A stretch of 64,000 nucleotides of DNA from Moniliella sp. 'wahieum' (taxonomy: Eukaryota > Basidiomycota > Moniliellomycetes > Moniliellales > Moniliellaceae), in contig RSEE01000029.1 of NCBI GenBank assembly GCA_003971905.1, positions 1-64,000 on the forward strand, given 5' to 3'. Shown piece after piece: positions 12,801 to 24,452 of this stretch. Below the pieces are notes generated by a model. The model was not told the DNA's origin. It saw nothing but the letters and a program-made list of their open reading frames with translations, and did not search any database. The number at the start of each line of letters is the position of its first letter. The first letter of the stretch is position 1. Position numbers and translations under genes: made by a program.

Positions 12801-13984
12801 GTCCTTCAGAGACAAGACGCGCGACACCTATTCTACGTCGTATTTGCCATCCGCTCGCCGCCGTCCCTCCGGCACACGCGTTGTGTAAGGAGATGAACAC
12901 CTTGTTCGACACGGAGGCCAAAGCAAAGCACCAACGTACAATCCTTGTGCAACGGGTGCTAGCGCTGTTCCCTTGATCTTCCCAGCGGGGGACTACGCCC
13001 GCAGTGTGGTTACACTTCCGCTGTGCGAGCTAAGGTATAAGGATAACCTCATCCAAACGCACTACCCCGGTAAGGCATGGATCAAGGGGCTTTTACTTGA
13101 ATCCCCTCCGGATCATGTTGCAAACCCACAGCCTAGGAGCCGGACTTGGCATTCGCGGCTTGGCTGCCCAAGAATGCAAGACGAGCCAGACGTGTATTCG
13201 CAGAACGTTCTGGATTGCGTGCTTTAATTTGGTCGATGTGTCCAAGGCACTTTTGTTGTACTACCATGGCAGTGAGACCAGTCAAATTGGTGTGGTGGCC
13301 TCGTTTTGCTCTGTCATGTGGGGTAAGAGGTGGCTCGAGCCATCAACCTCGCCATCAGGACGCCTGTAAGAACGTGTCGGTACCCGAAAATGATGAGGTC
13401 CGTTCCAGACCCCCATTCCCGTCACGCCGCCGACTGCCAAAGCTGGGCCGACAGTAGCCAACTCGTGTCCCAAGACCTGGTGGGCTGGATGAAGCCTTGT
13501 GCCTGTCGTCCTTGCTTGAGGGGCATGTTTGTGTGATGCTCGGCTCTGACTCGCGACGTGAGGGACCGTACTCCCGGGTTCCCTGGGTTTTCTTCGTACG
13601 TTCATCCCCCAAACAGCCGGTCGGCATGGAATGCATGAGAACCACACCCTACCCGACTGTTCCTCTGGTCTAGGCCCAAGAGCGAGGGAAAAGAGGCAAT
13701 GGTGCGTGGTGGGATGTGGATCCCGTCTCTGGGCGGGATGTGGGTCGGGTGCGGGGGGGGAGGGGGCAGCTGGTGGGGGCAGCAGACGCAGTCCGAGCGG
13801 TGCTTACCGAACCCGTTCGTCTGGGCGATACAGGCGGGGTCACCGGTCACCGATCACCGGTCACCAGAGCAGGATTGAATATTGATTGCACGATTGAAAC
13901 TTGAAACGATCCTGTGGCGGGTGAACCCACAAGCCGCTGGCGCCTCCAGACACGGCCAAGTTGAACTGATCCCTTCTCCTTCTC
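9841..13984 (+). mobile_element. Retroelement array: 3' block of copy 2 and body of copy 3
   Basis: Blocks A, B and C recur at 9842-10030, 10135-10200 and 10400-10640. They are followed at 10700-13330 by a second copy of the segment seen at 6000-8700. The spacing between matching points is about 4.7 kb (6060 to 10800, and 7330 to 12080), so the copies lie head to tail. At about 13730-13865 an unrelated G-rich stretch and a run of GGTCACC/GGTGATC palindromic words interrupts the match. No intact open frame spans more than a fraction of the element. Confidence 0.55.
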
Positions 13985-14840
13985 TTTCCACCACCACTTC
14001 TCCTCCGCCTTGCCCGCCGCCTGGAAGTCGTGGCAAATCATGTGGCCCCTGCGCACCTGCCGTGATGCGCGTGACCGAGGCCGGTGGGAACGAACGTAGC
14101 ACCAACAGCTCAGGCGCGCACGCGCTACGCCATCCAGTCGGTGTCGGCGGTCTCAGCCCAATCTGGCGGCGGCCGAATTCAGATCCATTCAAGTGGTGGA
14201 GTGCACTGTGCCCTCGCCGCCGGGCAGTGCGATGGTGCCGCGTCGATTCAAACACGCCGCGGGTCGCTTAGGAATTGCCTATCTAGATCATCTCGTCGAT
14301 CAAGATGTGTTTAACCTGTTTGTTTTTCCCGAAGGGGGCTTGCAGGAAGGCTCCTCGGTCGATGTTTGCGCCTCCCCCAGGGTGAATCCGGAGGTGACCT
14401 GACCTCCAGCTATGCGGAAGGACTCTGCAGATCGTGAGCATTCCGATTGTTTCGCCCGTGCGCATCCAGGTCAAAGCAGCCATGCTAGAGCGGGCGGTTC
14501 GTACGCTGCGTCCCCAGGACGCGACGGTGGGGTTGCGGCCCAGGCGGCTTTGTACCTCCTTGCACGGGTTGCCGCTGCAGGACCGCCTGCTTTGTTGCGG
14601 GTCGCTCTGCAGCCAAACTTCGGCATCCGCTTCGTTCAATGAGGACGGAGGATCTGGCGGACCAGCTCCACCAGATCGACGAGCAGCTCTAGCGCGAGGT
14701 GAAGGCAATCGGGGGAGCGGACCCGAGCGATAAGGACGGTCAGAAGTGGGACAGAACTCTTTTCTCCTTGCCAGCTCGAATGGGCGGCTTAACCTTTCGG
14801 GTGCCAACAGTGGTGGCATCCCGGTTAGTTCTATCAGCCG
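13985..14840 (+). pseudogene. Second RT-region remnant, lacking the catalytic core
   Basis: The pre-RT segment 13985-14430 matches 8640-9080. About 14490-14830 matches the RT C-terminal part at 9500-9830, with a recognisable LHGLPLQDRLL stretch near 14560. The counterpart of the YLDD palm region is absent between them, so this copy has lost the catalytic core. It serves mainly as evidence that the RT belonged to the repeated unit rather than being a chance insertion in copy 2. Confidence 0.55.
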
Positions 14841-17800
14841 CTACTGGTAAGGCGGGGGGGCATATGGTGCCTTCCATTGCAGTGGAACTGCTCGTACCCT
14901 GATGAGACTGGGCTCATATCGCCCCTGTCCCACGTGGTGGTGGTGCGGCCAAGACAGGATTGACGCTGCCATCAAGGCACACCGTTACGCGGTGTTGCAC
15001 CTCGTCGCTCCGTTACTGATGCATGTCTCCATCCGGCGCAATGTACCCAGTATTTATTCATCATGTACGAAACCACCCAAGCCTTGCTGTACTGTAATGT
15101 GCTGACCAGTGCGCTAAACAGGTGCGGATACCTGCCGCCCACGTGGAACGGGGCCGTTCCCAATGAACACAATGGACATCCTTTGCAAGAGAACTTAGGG
15201 CCATCCATAAAAACGTGGATCAAGCCATTGCCAGCTTAGACCGCGTCGCCGAGTCGATGAAGAAGGAGACGCGCATCCGCAGATCGCCTCGCTCACACCC
15301 GGGAAATGTGGAGCGGCATGGTGGTTTGCGACCATCCGGATGAAAAGAAGTGCTGTTTCTGTTCGCCTCTCATGATGTCCTTGGTCGCGGCGCTCACCCC
15401 TCTCGAGGATGACCCATCCAGAATGGGCCGAGGCCGAGCGCGCCAACATTGTTCGCGTGGATGTCGATGCTTGTGCGTGGTCCATATTCCTCTGTTGTGG
15501 CCCAAGTTGCTGACATTTCTCATTGGTCAGGCGCAAGTAGTACGGAGGCAATCGGGTCGCACGCATCATGCAGCCCTTCAACTCATCACGACAACACCCC
15601 CAGTCGGTCGTTCAAAGCGCGAATCGAGGGTATGACGATACGGCACTTCCCTGTTTGGCCATCGGCACTGCACTGCTGCACCACTAGCGAAGGCAAGACA
15701 TGCTTCACATCCCCGCATGCTGTGCCTTCATGGAATGCCCCCAAGTTCCTGCTGAGGAGCAAGTGCTGTTTGATACTGTTCTATTGTGCAGGGCCATTCC
15801 GGACGCAGAAAGGAAAAGGGTGTGGGGCGAGCGGCCGCAGTGGGCTGCCTTCCGCACAGGCACTACGAAAGAAGATGGGGTTCGGCGGCGACAGGTTTTT
15901 CCTGCGGCCAGAGAACGCATTTGCTGACCGAGCAGGCCGGCCCAGCCGCAGTTCCCTGGGTTCACCCGTGGCCGGTCGTGGCCATACAGGGGGTGAAGGG
16001 GGGCGCATCTCGAACCCTTGAAGAGGATGCAGATGGTGTTAGTAGCGTTAATGAACCTCGCTCTCGATTGAAGATTGATGGTTGACGTGAGCGCTTAGCT
16101 CGCCACGCTTGCCAGTCAGCTGGGCTGTCGACCACCCCGAACTCGAGCTGTGTCGGAGCGAAAACTCAGCGTCGTTGCCACAGCCTCATCATTCACCTAT
16201 CCTCGTTCCCCCTTCCCCACCCTCGCCCCCCAGTGGCGTTGGGCCGCATGCCCCACCGGAGAGGTCCTGATATGGTTCTTGCGTCATGCCCTTGTGCATG
16301 CAAAGATAGCGGTTGTCATCGCGACAGCCGTCGTTGGAGCGGCGGTCCAGTTAGTCGCTCGAATTGTCTCGTTCTGCTTGTCCGGCAAGAAACTGTGCCC
16401 CCCCGAGCGCGTGTGTGCCGCGAGTCATATACGAAGAGATGCAAGCCGGTAGGTCTACCAGCCGTCAATTTGGTCTAGCTCACTGATGGCCTCCTTGCCA
16501 TTTTTTGACCCGAGTGGATCTACGCTGTCTTCCCGTGCTTGCTTGTGCGTTACGTACGAGTCAAAGGCTCAATATCTTGGGGAACTCGTTACTGGGGCCG
16601 CATCCCGGGAAACGCTGGCATGTCCATTCATCCCTTGCGGCTGCGGGGCCCATATGGCAGCGATCTCGCCACTCGAGCGTCTCCGAACCCAACCTCCACT
16701 GAATAAATCATTCGCCGCCAAAAGGTCCTAGGGAACTCCGTGATGGGGGACTGGATATGCGACCCTTCCACAGCGCGGTGGATGCGTCGACCCGTGTTGG
16801 CAGTGCGTTCCTCCCCTATGCCCGGAGCAAGAGACGAAACGCATCGGTCCCATATCCGATGCTCGGGTTGGATTTTTGCATACGCGTTGGCGTCCACTGA
16901 GAACGCTGTTTACGAGCTGCGGAAGAGGGTAGCACAGGTACCAACACCGACGGTACTCCTGGGGTGGTTGACGAATATGAAGGCTAGCAAAGCTCCATCC
17001 GCTTGAGAGCCAGACTCCTCACCCCTTCGGCCAAAGAGCGTCGACGGTAGCAATAGCTAACAATAACCGCATCGCATCGTGCGATCATTCCAAAGCCGAA
17101 AACCGTCATTTGCAGCCCGACTGAATATCGACGTCGTGCTTCCCGCTATTGTATTGGTCGCACATGTACGATGATCTCCCAACGTTTCTTCTGGTATGAT
17201 GTACTGACTTACAAGCATGGACTACTGGTGTGCAGACGGAACTAAGCGATAACTAAGAATATCTGAGCGCTGGGGCAAGGACGTGGATCACACCAGTACC
17301 CGCTTTTCGTTTATGGGGAGATGTACTATGGTTCGATATCGCTTTGCACTTGGGCCATCCCCCAGTATGATGACGCTGTGGAAGCTGCCAAGACATATAC
17401 TTCCAGGTTTTGCCTCGTCTTGGGGCCCATATCCTACTGCCGCATAGTAGAGCACACTGTTCAATTCCCTTCTTCTCCCAGATGGGAATCTAACAGGAGA
17501 TATGGAGATGGAGGAAAGGACAAGGATCATATTCATCGAACGGAAAGGAACTTAAGCGAGGTATATATGCCTCGGAGAAGAAGAGCACATGCGAGCTAAA
17601 TCACATGAGGGAAAGAGGGAGCACAATCCAAAGGAGGAAAACAGGGTCTAAAATAAATCAAGGGGTCCAGACATTGGTGACAAAGAACGTGATCAAGTGA
17701 GTCTGATCCCGACAGAATCAAGTCCAAGGAAGAGTGGTGCAGATTGTGCGTCGGCTGGACATTTCGTTACAGAAGGATGATCTTTGCGCGTCTGACAGCC
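14841..17800 (+). mobile_element. Retroelement array, right-most copy and its decaying edge
   Basis: Block A (14845-15030), block B (15065-15130), block C (15190-15460) and the next segment (15470-16730) recur in the order seen at 2716-4700, including the shared words AGCGGCCGCAGTGG and GACCGAGCAGGCCG. The right edge at 17215-17790 repeats, in degraded form, the segment seen at 6880-7200 and 11630-11940 (landmarks TGATGTACTGAC, GAAGCTGCCAAG and AATCAAGTCCAAGG). Beyond about 17800 I find no further match, so this is taken as the array boundary. Confidence 0.5.
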
Positions 17801-19689
17801 AACCCTCCCGAACCGTTCGACAAATTGGCAAAGAAAAAAGAGTGGAAATGAAAGTGAATTCGCCGATTGATCCCCTCTCACTCTTCCCCCTGCCTACCTC
17901 TCGTTAGGGAACCCCCCTTAACGGTTTCGACTTTGTGGATATACTGACCCTCTTCCGACTTGTGCGTGTATAAAACCCTGCAGATGCTGACTTAGTTGTG
18001 AATATACTGTTAAGCCAGGTCATCTGAGCAGTGTCTTCCGGCCACGCACCGGAGTATAGTGTTCGATTCCCCCTATAGCCCCCGCATGGGACTGCTCTCA
18101 CTATCCCCTCACAGACCAATATAGGCCCTCATATCCCCTCCTCTACCACTAATACCACCATCCGCCGCCATACTAGCACAGTATAAACGCGCCGTATCCC
18201 GTCCGATCTGCGATGAAGGTCACCATAGCAACACCCACTGTCAGTAATCTATACCGCGATGGAAGATGATCCCACTGCATGTGGGAATCCTCTCGGTGCC
18301 GCTATTGTTTCTGTACCCTCTCACTCTCCAGCAGCATCCCCTTGCCTCTCATTTTAACCACACCCAGTTCCAGAGCTCGCTTTCGTTCTAAGAGACGCCC
18401 TCCCCGCCGCCCACCAGAAGCAGCCACACCCCACGGCGTAATAGTACCTGTACGAAAGGCCTCGAGACTTGAGGATGAAGTGTTTAAGGCGTGCACAAAT
18501 CAGGGACCAGTCAACCTGGTGACTATATGGGCGATTAGATTGGTCTAAGTATTAATGCCGACAGAAAGAGAGTTTTGACTACTGCGTGGGCTTCACAACC
18601 TATTTTGCAGCTAACTGGGGAGATGGAGGTGGTGAAGTCATACCATTCACTGTATAGCTCCCACAAGAGCTACACTCCCACTCATCACAAGACAACCGGA
18701 GAAGAAGAATAAAACAACAACACTGCTGCTACAGTACCCTGGCCCCACGTCCCAGTGTAGCACTCAATTCATCCGCACATCATTTAGCAACTAGCCTCTC
18801 TTCAACGCTGCATAGCACCATCCACATGGCCGTAGTGATTAGAAGAGAGCATTTGCAGGGAGGAGAAAGACTGAGACTTACCTACCATCTGCGTCGGTAA
18901 GACCGTTTGCGCGGTACATGTCGACGACCAACTCTCGATTACCTTGTTCCATCCGTCGTCAGGTTCCCAACACGCTCGTCCAGTTTCGCCCTTTCGTACG
19001 TAAGGCAGGTCGCTGTTGTTCCTTCTCTCGGTTCGAGTCCATGTCCCAATCGCTGCTTCGCGTCCTCTGTGGTGGATTGATTGTGTCACGGACGGGCGCT
19101 ACTACCAAAGGCCCGCCCGGGGGGGGGGGGGGGTTTAAAGGGTACAATCTCTTGGAAATCCTAAAGTCGACTCACGGCTCACGATAGTTACGCGCTCGGG
19201 CTGATTGATGGGTCTGAGTGAAGCTAGGGACAAGGAGAGGCATCTCGGCGTATCCCGCGGCAGCTGCAGGTGTGGCAAAGCTGCGTTGTAGCACCGGCTT
19301 GGGCGGCTGTAGCGTGTCAGGACTCACGGCTGGACTGGAGCTGGAGGACTGATGGGGGCGGCGTGGCCGTAAGTGTGATCATACGCTGCTGAACTGATCT
19401 GGACTACTGGAGAACAGAGAGCTGAATACGGGAGATAGAGGAGCAACTAAGCGGAGGAGTTGTCTGTACTGGTGGATCAATTGGCCAAGAGAGTAGTAGC
19501 GGGAGACGCCGGTGGACCGTGGGGGAAACCCACAAACCATTGCTAGCAGACAGGGACTAAACCGGAAACAAAACGGGGTACAGGGGGAAACAGGGACAGC
19601 GGTTGCCATACGGGCAACCGAAAAAGGCAAGGTAAACAGGGACGGGGCGACCATCATCGCAAACGAAAACACTAACAAAAAGTGATGTA
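17801..19689. other. Gene-poor stretch between the retroelement array and the gene-bearing region
   Basis: Only short open frames occur and none resembles a known protein. A tRNA-like TTCGATTCC loop near 18060 was examined and rejected. A run of about 16 G lies near 19118-19133. Nothing else can be supported. Confidence 0.5.
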
Positions 19690-20110
19690 CTAGGTGGTGC
19701 GGATGGTCGAAGAGGACGAGGCGGGCGGGTGATCGTCGGTGGTTGCAGGGGTGGCGCGACGGATGGCGGAGACGTGCGGGAGGACGAGGGCGAGGAAGGA
19801 GCAGTCGTGGGCGTGACGAGTCAACGCGTTCTGGATGGCCGAGGCGATGTGGGCGTGGGACGGAGGTTAGATGTTATGCGCACGGGCCGGTACCGGGCTG
19901 CGTGGCGTGGCGCTGTAGCGGGGCCGGTGATGGTGCCTTGCGCGTTGTGCGTCGCCTGGTGCGCTCCAACCCGTCCTCCGACGTGTCTCCTCCACCGTGT
20001 CCACCTCCAGCACGGCGAACGTCGCCGACGCCGCGTTCCCTTCCAGCTTCAGCCATAACCTCATTTTTCTTCCCAAGACGGTCAATTCGGACGCGTTCCT
20101 TGAGGAGAGG
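19690..20110 (-). CDS. Possible coding exon, function unknown
   Basis: On the minus strand, about 20100 to 19690, one frame reads like protein: an Ala/Glu-rich stretch with NAASATFAVLEVDTVEETRR near 20040-19980, and a segment HAHIASAIQNALTRHAHDC near 19850-19795 ending in a Ser/Thr-rich tail with a stop at about 19692. The two parts lie in one frame but a stop separates them near 19877. The composition resembles a small soluble helical protein. I recognise no family, and the upstream exon or start is not visible. An alternative is an unconstrained open frame in GC-rich DNA. Confidence 0.25.
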
Positions 20111-20999
20111 ATGGGGGGGGTTAGAGGGAATCTACAATATCTATCCGACGTATATCATTCTTGGTATTGGGGTACTATAAGGGTCGTTGGTCGGCCTTCG
20201 CCGTGAGGGCGCGGGGAGGGGAAGGAGGTGGTCGGTACGTTTGTGGTTGGGTTGGGTTGGCTTTTTTAGCGCGTGGCGAGTACTGCTAGGCGCGGATGCA
20301 ATGGGGTTTGCCAACAAGAACGGAGGAGAGAATCTTGCGACCGAGGCAGAGCAACTGATATGATGTCCTACTCAGTATAGCATGCCTAATGGTTCGTATC
20401 TCCCCCTCTGGGTCTCACCACGCGCCGTACTTAACCGACAAACGAACGAAGGAAGAAAGAAGCGACCTGCGACCTGAGGTCGGACAGCAGGACGGATGGG
20501 ATTGAATTGAATTGAATATAGTGACCATCGAACGTTCTGAGTGAGAGATCGTAGACAGCATATAAGCGCAACGAGAGAGAGCAGAGAAAGTACAGAGTAG
20601 GGTGGGTGCGCCCCCCATGCAGCGCCCCACCGAGGCCAGGGGTAGGACGTATGGACGTGGTATGTACGGTTGGGGTAAGAGTCAGTCAGAGAGGGAAGGC
20701 CGGTGAGATGGGGACATGGTGGCATGGGGACATGGGGACATGGCAGGGGGTGCGACACTACAAGTGGTCAGTAATAAGAGTAGGACGAGCAAGAAAAAGG
20801 GTCAAAAGCAGATGAGCGCAAAAGGGGGCCAGGAGCGGCCGAGGAAATACGTATCTGCCGCGCGCACGGGGGGGAAGCGGTAAGCGGTAAGGGGCAGCTG
20901 ACGCCAAGAAACAAGCACGAATAAGAAAGAGGTGAAAACACGGAGGAATCACTGGCATGGCTGCGGCAGCGGCGAAATCTAAAGCGCGAGGGGGGGGAC
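20111..20999. other. Intergenic, no supported gene
   Basis: Open frames here are short. A small direct repeat of GGGGACATGG lies at about 20709-20745. Nothing else is supported. Confidence 0.5.
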
Positions 21000-21728
21000 T
21001 TAGCTGGACGTACGCCGCGCTCCGGCCGAGGTCGAGGTAGGGCAAGGGTATACGGGGCACACCCGTTCACCACGTTCCCCACGTTCCCGTTCAGCGCGTT
21101 CCCGCTCTCGTTCGCGCGGGAGGCGGAGCGCGGTGTTGATGCCCGCATGGAGCTCGGCGAGCCAGCAGGCCTGGTCGCTCGTGGGCCCGGGACCATTGAG
21201 GATGAACTGGAGCGGGACGGGGAGGCAGGACGCAATGTGGGCCTTGATGGTGGGTGCTAGGGCAGGGAAGCGGTTTAGATCGGATTCGGCGAGGTGGGAA
21301 AGGTGGCGCAGGTGTGGCGAGGTATCGCTGGCCGGTGAGGATGGACGCTTGAGCCGTGCTAGGTGCAGGTCAGGCTGAGCGACAGCAAGCAGGTTGGTTT
21401 GAGTTGGGTCCAGCACCAGGGGAGCGAGGGGGGGAGCGCAGCGGGAGGCGGCGAGGCGAAGCATCGACGCTGGGCCTCGGTGGCGAGCGCACCACGGAGG
21501 CCCGTGGAAGCGATCCGGGCGCTGCCCAGCGATCCGGCGTCGACGCCGTGCACAGAGAGCGTGAGCTCCACCTGGGCCACCCAGGTGGGCAGCGTCAGGG
21601 GGTCCTCGTCCCACGGGACCACGGTCAGGGCGCTGACCAGGGCAGGGGCGGGCTCGACGGCGAGGGGCCGAGGGGCAGGGGTGAGGGTGGGGGTGGTGGG
21701 GGTGGTGGGCGAGGGGGGGCGGCGACAT
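21000..21728 (-). CDS. Uncharacterised protein with charged C-terminus
   Basis: The minus strand is best read from an ATG at 21728 (MSPPPLAHHPHH, a His/Pro-rich start). It passes through a segment containing VVPWDEDPLTLPTWVAQVEL (near 21610), then one frame change near 21480-21380, then RLKRPSSPASD, DLNRFPALAPTIKAHIASC and LAELHAGINTALRL, and ends in an Arg/Glu repeat close to 21000. It would be about 240 residues, soluble, with helices and no visible signal peptide or membrane segment. I do not recognise the family. A longer minus-strand open frame extends upstream to 22697, but its upper half is probably a shadow of the plus-strand gene. The 240-bp gap to that gene would be a divergent promoter. 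Confidence 0.4.
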   Translation of the reverse strand: MSPPPLAHHPHHPHPHPCPSAPRRRARPCPGQRPDRGPVGRGPPDAAHLGGPGGAHALCARRRRRIAGQRPDRFHGPPWCARHRGPASMLRLAASRCAPPLAPLVLDPTQTNLLAVAQPDLHLARLKRPSSPASDTSPHLRHLSHLAESDLNRFPALAPTIKAHIASCLPVPLQFILNGPGPTSDQACWLAELHAGINTALRLPRERERERAERERGERGERVCPVYPCPTSTSAGARRTSS

Positions 21729-21967
21729 GGCGGCAAGGCAGAGGCGGGTGGAGTGGGAGGAGAGGAGGGGCGGGCGGCGCCACCGAGTGGGTGGGCACCC
21801 ACCGAGTAGACACGCGACAAGCGATTGATTGCCTGATTGAGCCGTTGCTGTCCGATCAGATGGACGGGCGAGTTGAAATGTGAAACGAGCAGCGCGGCCT
21901 GTGGGCACGTGAAAAGTGAAAGCATAGCCGCCGTGGGACTTGCACAACGGCAGGCGAGATACGCCGT

Positions 21968-23353
21968 GTGCTGATCCGGACAGGCGCCTCGTGCCGCCTG
22001 GCGTCTGCTTGGGGCCTCGCCGCCTCCCCGGCCCCGTGCAGACCCACCAGCACGCCTCCTCTCGTCTCCTCCTCCACCACCTCCGCCCCCATGCCCCCGC
22101 CCACGCGCCCAGCCACAGCGCCGGCCCCCACGCCGCGCCCAGCACGCGCCGGTCGGGCCGACGCAAAGGCGGGAAACTGGGTGTGCTCGGCAAGTCGCCG
22201 TCGGTCGTGTCCCTGTCGTCGGGCACGACCATCTCGGCGTCCGGGTCGGTCTCTACGCTGTCCGCGCTGCCGCTCGCCATCCCCTCGCGCGCAGCGCCAG
22301 CGCCGGCCTTCTCCACGCCCCCCCTCCTCTCGCTCCGGACGAAGCCGACGCGTCGGGCGCGCTCTCCACCAAACATCCTGGTCCAGTCCGGGTCCTGCCA
22401 CCAGCCCAGCTGCCTCCTTTGGCACCACACACACCACACACACCACCCACTCCCCGCCCCAGCCACTCTCGCCCATCCGCCTCGTCCCTGCCCCGTGGCG
22501 CGCGGCGGTCGTTGGAACACGTGATGGCGAACCATGCTCTGGCGCGCACCGCACCGCCCCCCGCTCCGCTCCCAGCCCCCTTGACCCCACCCGCTTCGGA
22601 CCCACGCACCCACGCATCCCACGCCAACGGCCAAGGCAGATGCCCACCCCGTCGTGCAGGCCGAGGCTGTACCGTCGTTTGCGTACCCGGTTCGCACCTC
22701 GGTTCGCGCCCGGTGCGTCTCGGCGCCAGCGCAGCCAGTCGGACCAGCCCACCGCGCTGCCTACGCCAAGGGAGACAGGTCAGAAGAAGGAAGAGGGAAG
22801 AGAAGAAGAGGGGGGGTACCGCGTGCACCTGGCTGTGCAGGTAGGCTGGTCACTAAGTGTGCTGGCTGAGACGCGTGCGTGGCGCGTGCTGGACCATGTG
22901 GCCCAGCTGGCGTGCCAAGGGAGCAGGACAACGTATGGCGCGGCGCAGCGTACACGCGTGCTAGTGCACGAGGCGATGGTGAGGCTGGTCAGCCCGCGTT
23001 GTGGCCCCACACCTGGGTCAGGTACTGCTCGTGCCGCCGAAACTGGCAGGTGGCCTAGGTCGGATGGTGTGCTTGCGCTTACGCTTGCGCGTGCCGACCC
23101 TGAGCCTGAGCCGTACGAGGCGGGGGGAAGCAGAGGAGGAGGAACCGCATCGCATCAGTGCTTGGACGGGGTTGCGACGCCAAGGACGCGGAGCTCGTTC
23201 GGACACGTGCCGCCAGCGGGACAGATGGTGCTGGTGCAGACAGACACGGTGGTGCCGCTCAGTTGGGCGGAGGTGCGGCCAGTGGCCCTGGCTGTCCGGC
23301 GGCGCTGGGCGTGGGTGAGGCCTGAGGGCGGGGCACTGTACAGCCATCTATGA
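21968..23353 (+). CDS. Uncharacterised Ser/Pro-rich protein
   Basis: The plus strand here shows a protein-like composition in more than one frame. A Ser/Thr-rich disordered segment (GKLGVLGKSPSVVSLSSGTT) lies near 22165-22225, a Pro/His-rich linker follows, and near 22820-23000 comes a helical stretch containing GYRVHLAVQVGWSLSVLAE and AWRVLDHVAQLACQ, running to a stop at 23353. The parts are not in one continuous frame, so either introns or assembly indels separate them. No domain is recognised. The start is uncertain; the first usable ATG of the final frame is at 21968, but the CDS may begin later. Confidence 0.35.
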   Translation: MLIRTGASCRLASAWGLAASPAPCRPTSTPPLVSSSTTSAPMPPPTRPATAPAPTPRPARAGRADAKAGNWVCSASRRRSCPCRRARPSRRPGRSLRCPRCRSPSPRAQRQRRPSPRPPSSRSGRSRRVGRALHQTSWSSPGPATSPAASFGTTHTTHTTHSPPQPLSPIRLVPAPWRAAVVGTRDGEPCSGAHRTAPRSAPSPLDPTRFGPTHPRIPRQRPRQMPTPSCRPRLYRRLRTRFAPRFAPGASRRQRSQSDQPTALPTPRETGQKKEEGREEEGGYRVHLAVQVGWSLSVLAETRAWRVLDHVAQLACQGSRTTYGAAQRTRVLVHEAMVRLVSPRCGPTPGSGTARAAETGRWPRSDGVLALTLARADPEPEPYEAGGSRGGGTASHQCLDGVATPRTRSSFGHVPPAGQMVLVQTDTVVPLSWAEVRPVALAVRRRWAWVRPEGGALYSHL

Positions 23354-24452
23354 TCGAATCGGCCAGCGGAGAGGTGCGGATGTGTTACTACAGTAGTGTC
23401 TGGTCCACGTAGGTCGCCAGGGCGAAGACACGGCGAGATACACGCTGTTTCGGGTGGCGAGGATGGATGTGGCGTGGCATGGACAGATCACATGTGACGG
23501 CGAATGTGATCCAGTCAGAGACGATCGGTTGGTGGTCGCCGGTCGATGGCTATTAGATCCTGGTAGTGACTCCGATGACGCGACGAGCTGACTTGCTATC
23601 GTCCAGTGGCTCCCAACAACAAAGCACTTAATGAATGTCGAGTCAGTACTAGTCAGTTGACGCCGCGGCGGAGCGGCAAGATCGATAATCGATGAGGGGT
23701 GCGGCGGTGGCGCTGCTCCTCGCCCAATCGAAGGCGTATGTATTGTGTTGGCAGGCCCTGGGCCCCACCGCGCCGCCGGCAGTCCGCGGCTACTGAAGGC
23801 TACAGGAACCACATTGGCACGCCAATTTGATGTGCCTCAGCTGGGCCCCCACACTTGCGCCGTGCGGCTCTTGCCCGCCTGCGTCGCTTCCCACACCCCA
23901 AACGCAGCCCGCTCGGCCAGCCACACCCGCCGCCGCGGCAGCCCAGCAGTGCTGGCTGCGCTCATCCGTCTCATCCGTCTCATCCACCTCTCGCCTCTCA
24001 GCCATCGAGAAGCCCGTGTGCAGTATGTTACGCCGTCCGCCGGGGGGCATACGGCGGCTGTAGGACGAAGGAGAGAGACCACTGTCACCGCGTCACGGGT
24101 CATGCTAGAAAAGAGGCCCAGAAAGAATATACTCACCCCGCCGACCCTCTGCCAGGCACCCTTTGTCCAGGCACCTATCTGTGTCTGTCTGATCTGCTGC
24201 CAGTGTCCCTCTCGACGCCATCTGCCATCCGGCACCCGCAAGGCCTGTGTCTTTTTCATCTCTCTCGCGCGCCTGCTCACAGCAGCCCATCCTGCACGCT
24301 CCAGCACACTACTAGGATAGCATAGCTCCGAAGGACTCGACAAGGAGAATCGAATCCCTCGCCCAAAAGTTGTTTGGACGACCGCCCCCATCCGTTTATC
24401 TTTTTGCCCACCACTCCTCTCCTCCTCCTCCTCCGCCTTCCTGCTCCCACCC
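23354..24452. other. Intergenic, upstream region of the threonine aldolase gene
   Basis: About 1.1 kb without a supported gene. Long open frames on both strands lack a protein-like pattern. A CT-rich stretch (24405-24440) directly precedes the ATG at 24453, which is common in fungal promoters. Confidence 0.5.

Noticed and set aside
18030-18095. tRNA-like TTCGATTCC loop with TATAG/CTATA arms
   Set aside because: The T-stem next to the loop does not pair, and no acceptor stem or anticodon arm of normal size can be drawn; at best a degraded tRNA.
21000-22697. Minus-strand open frame of 565 codons read as one gene
   Set aside because: Only the part below about 21730 looks like protein on this strand; the upper half overlaps a Ser/Pro-rich plus-strand frame and has Gly/Arg/Trp-rich shadow composition.
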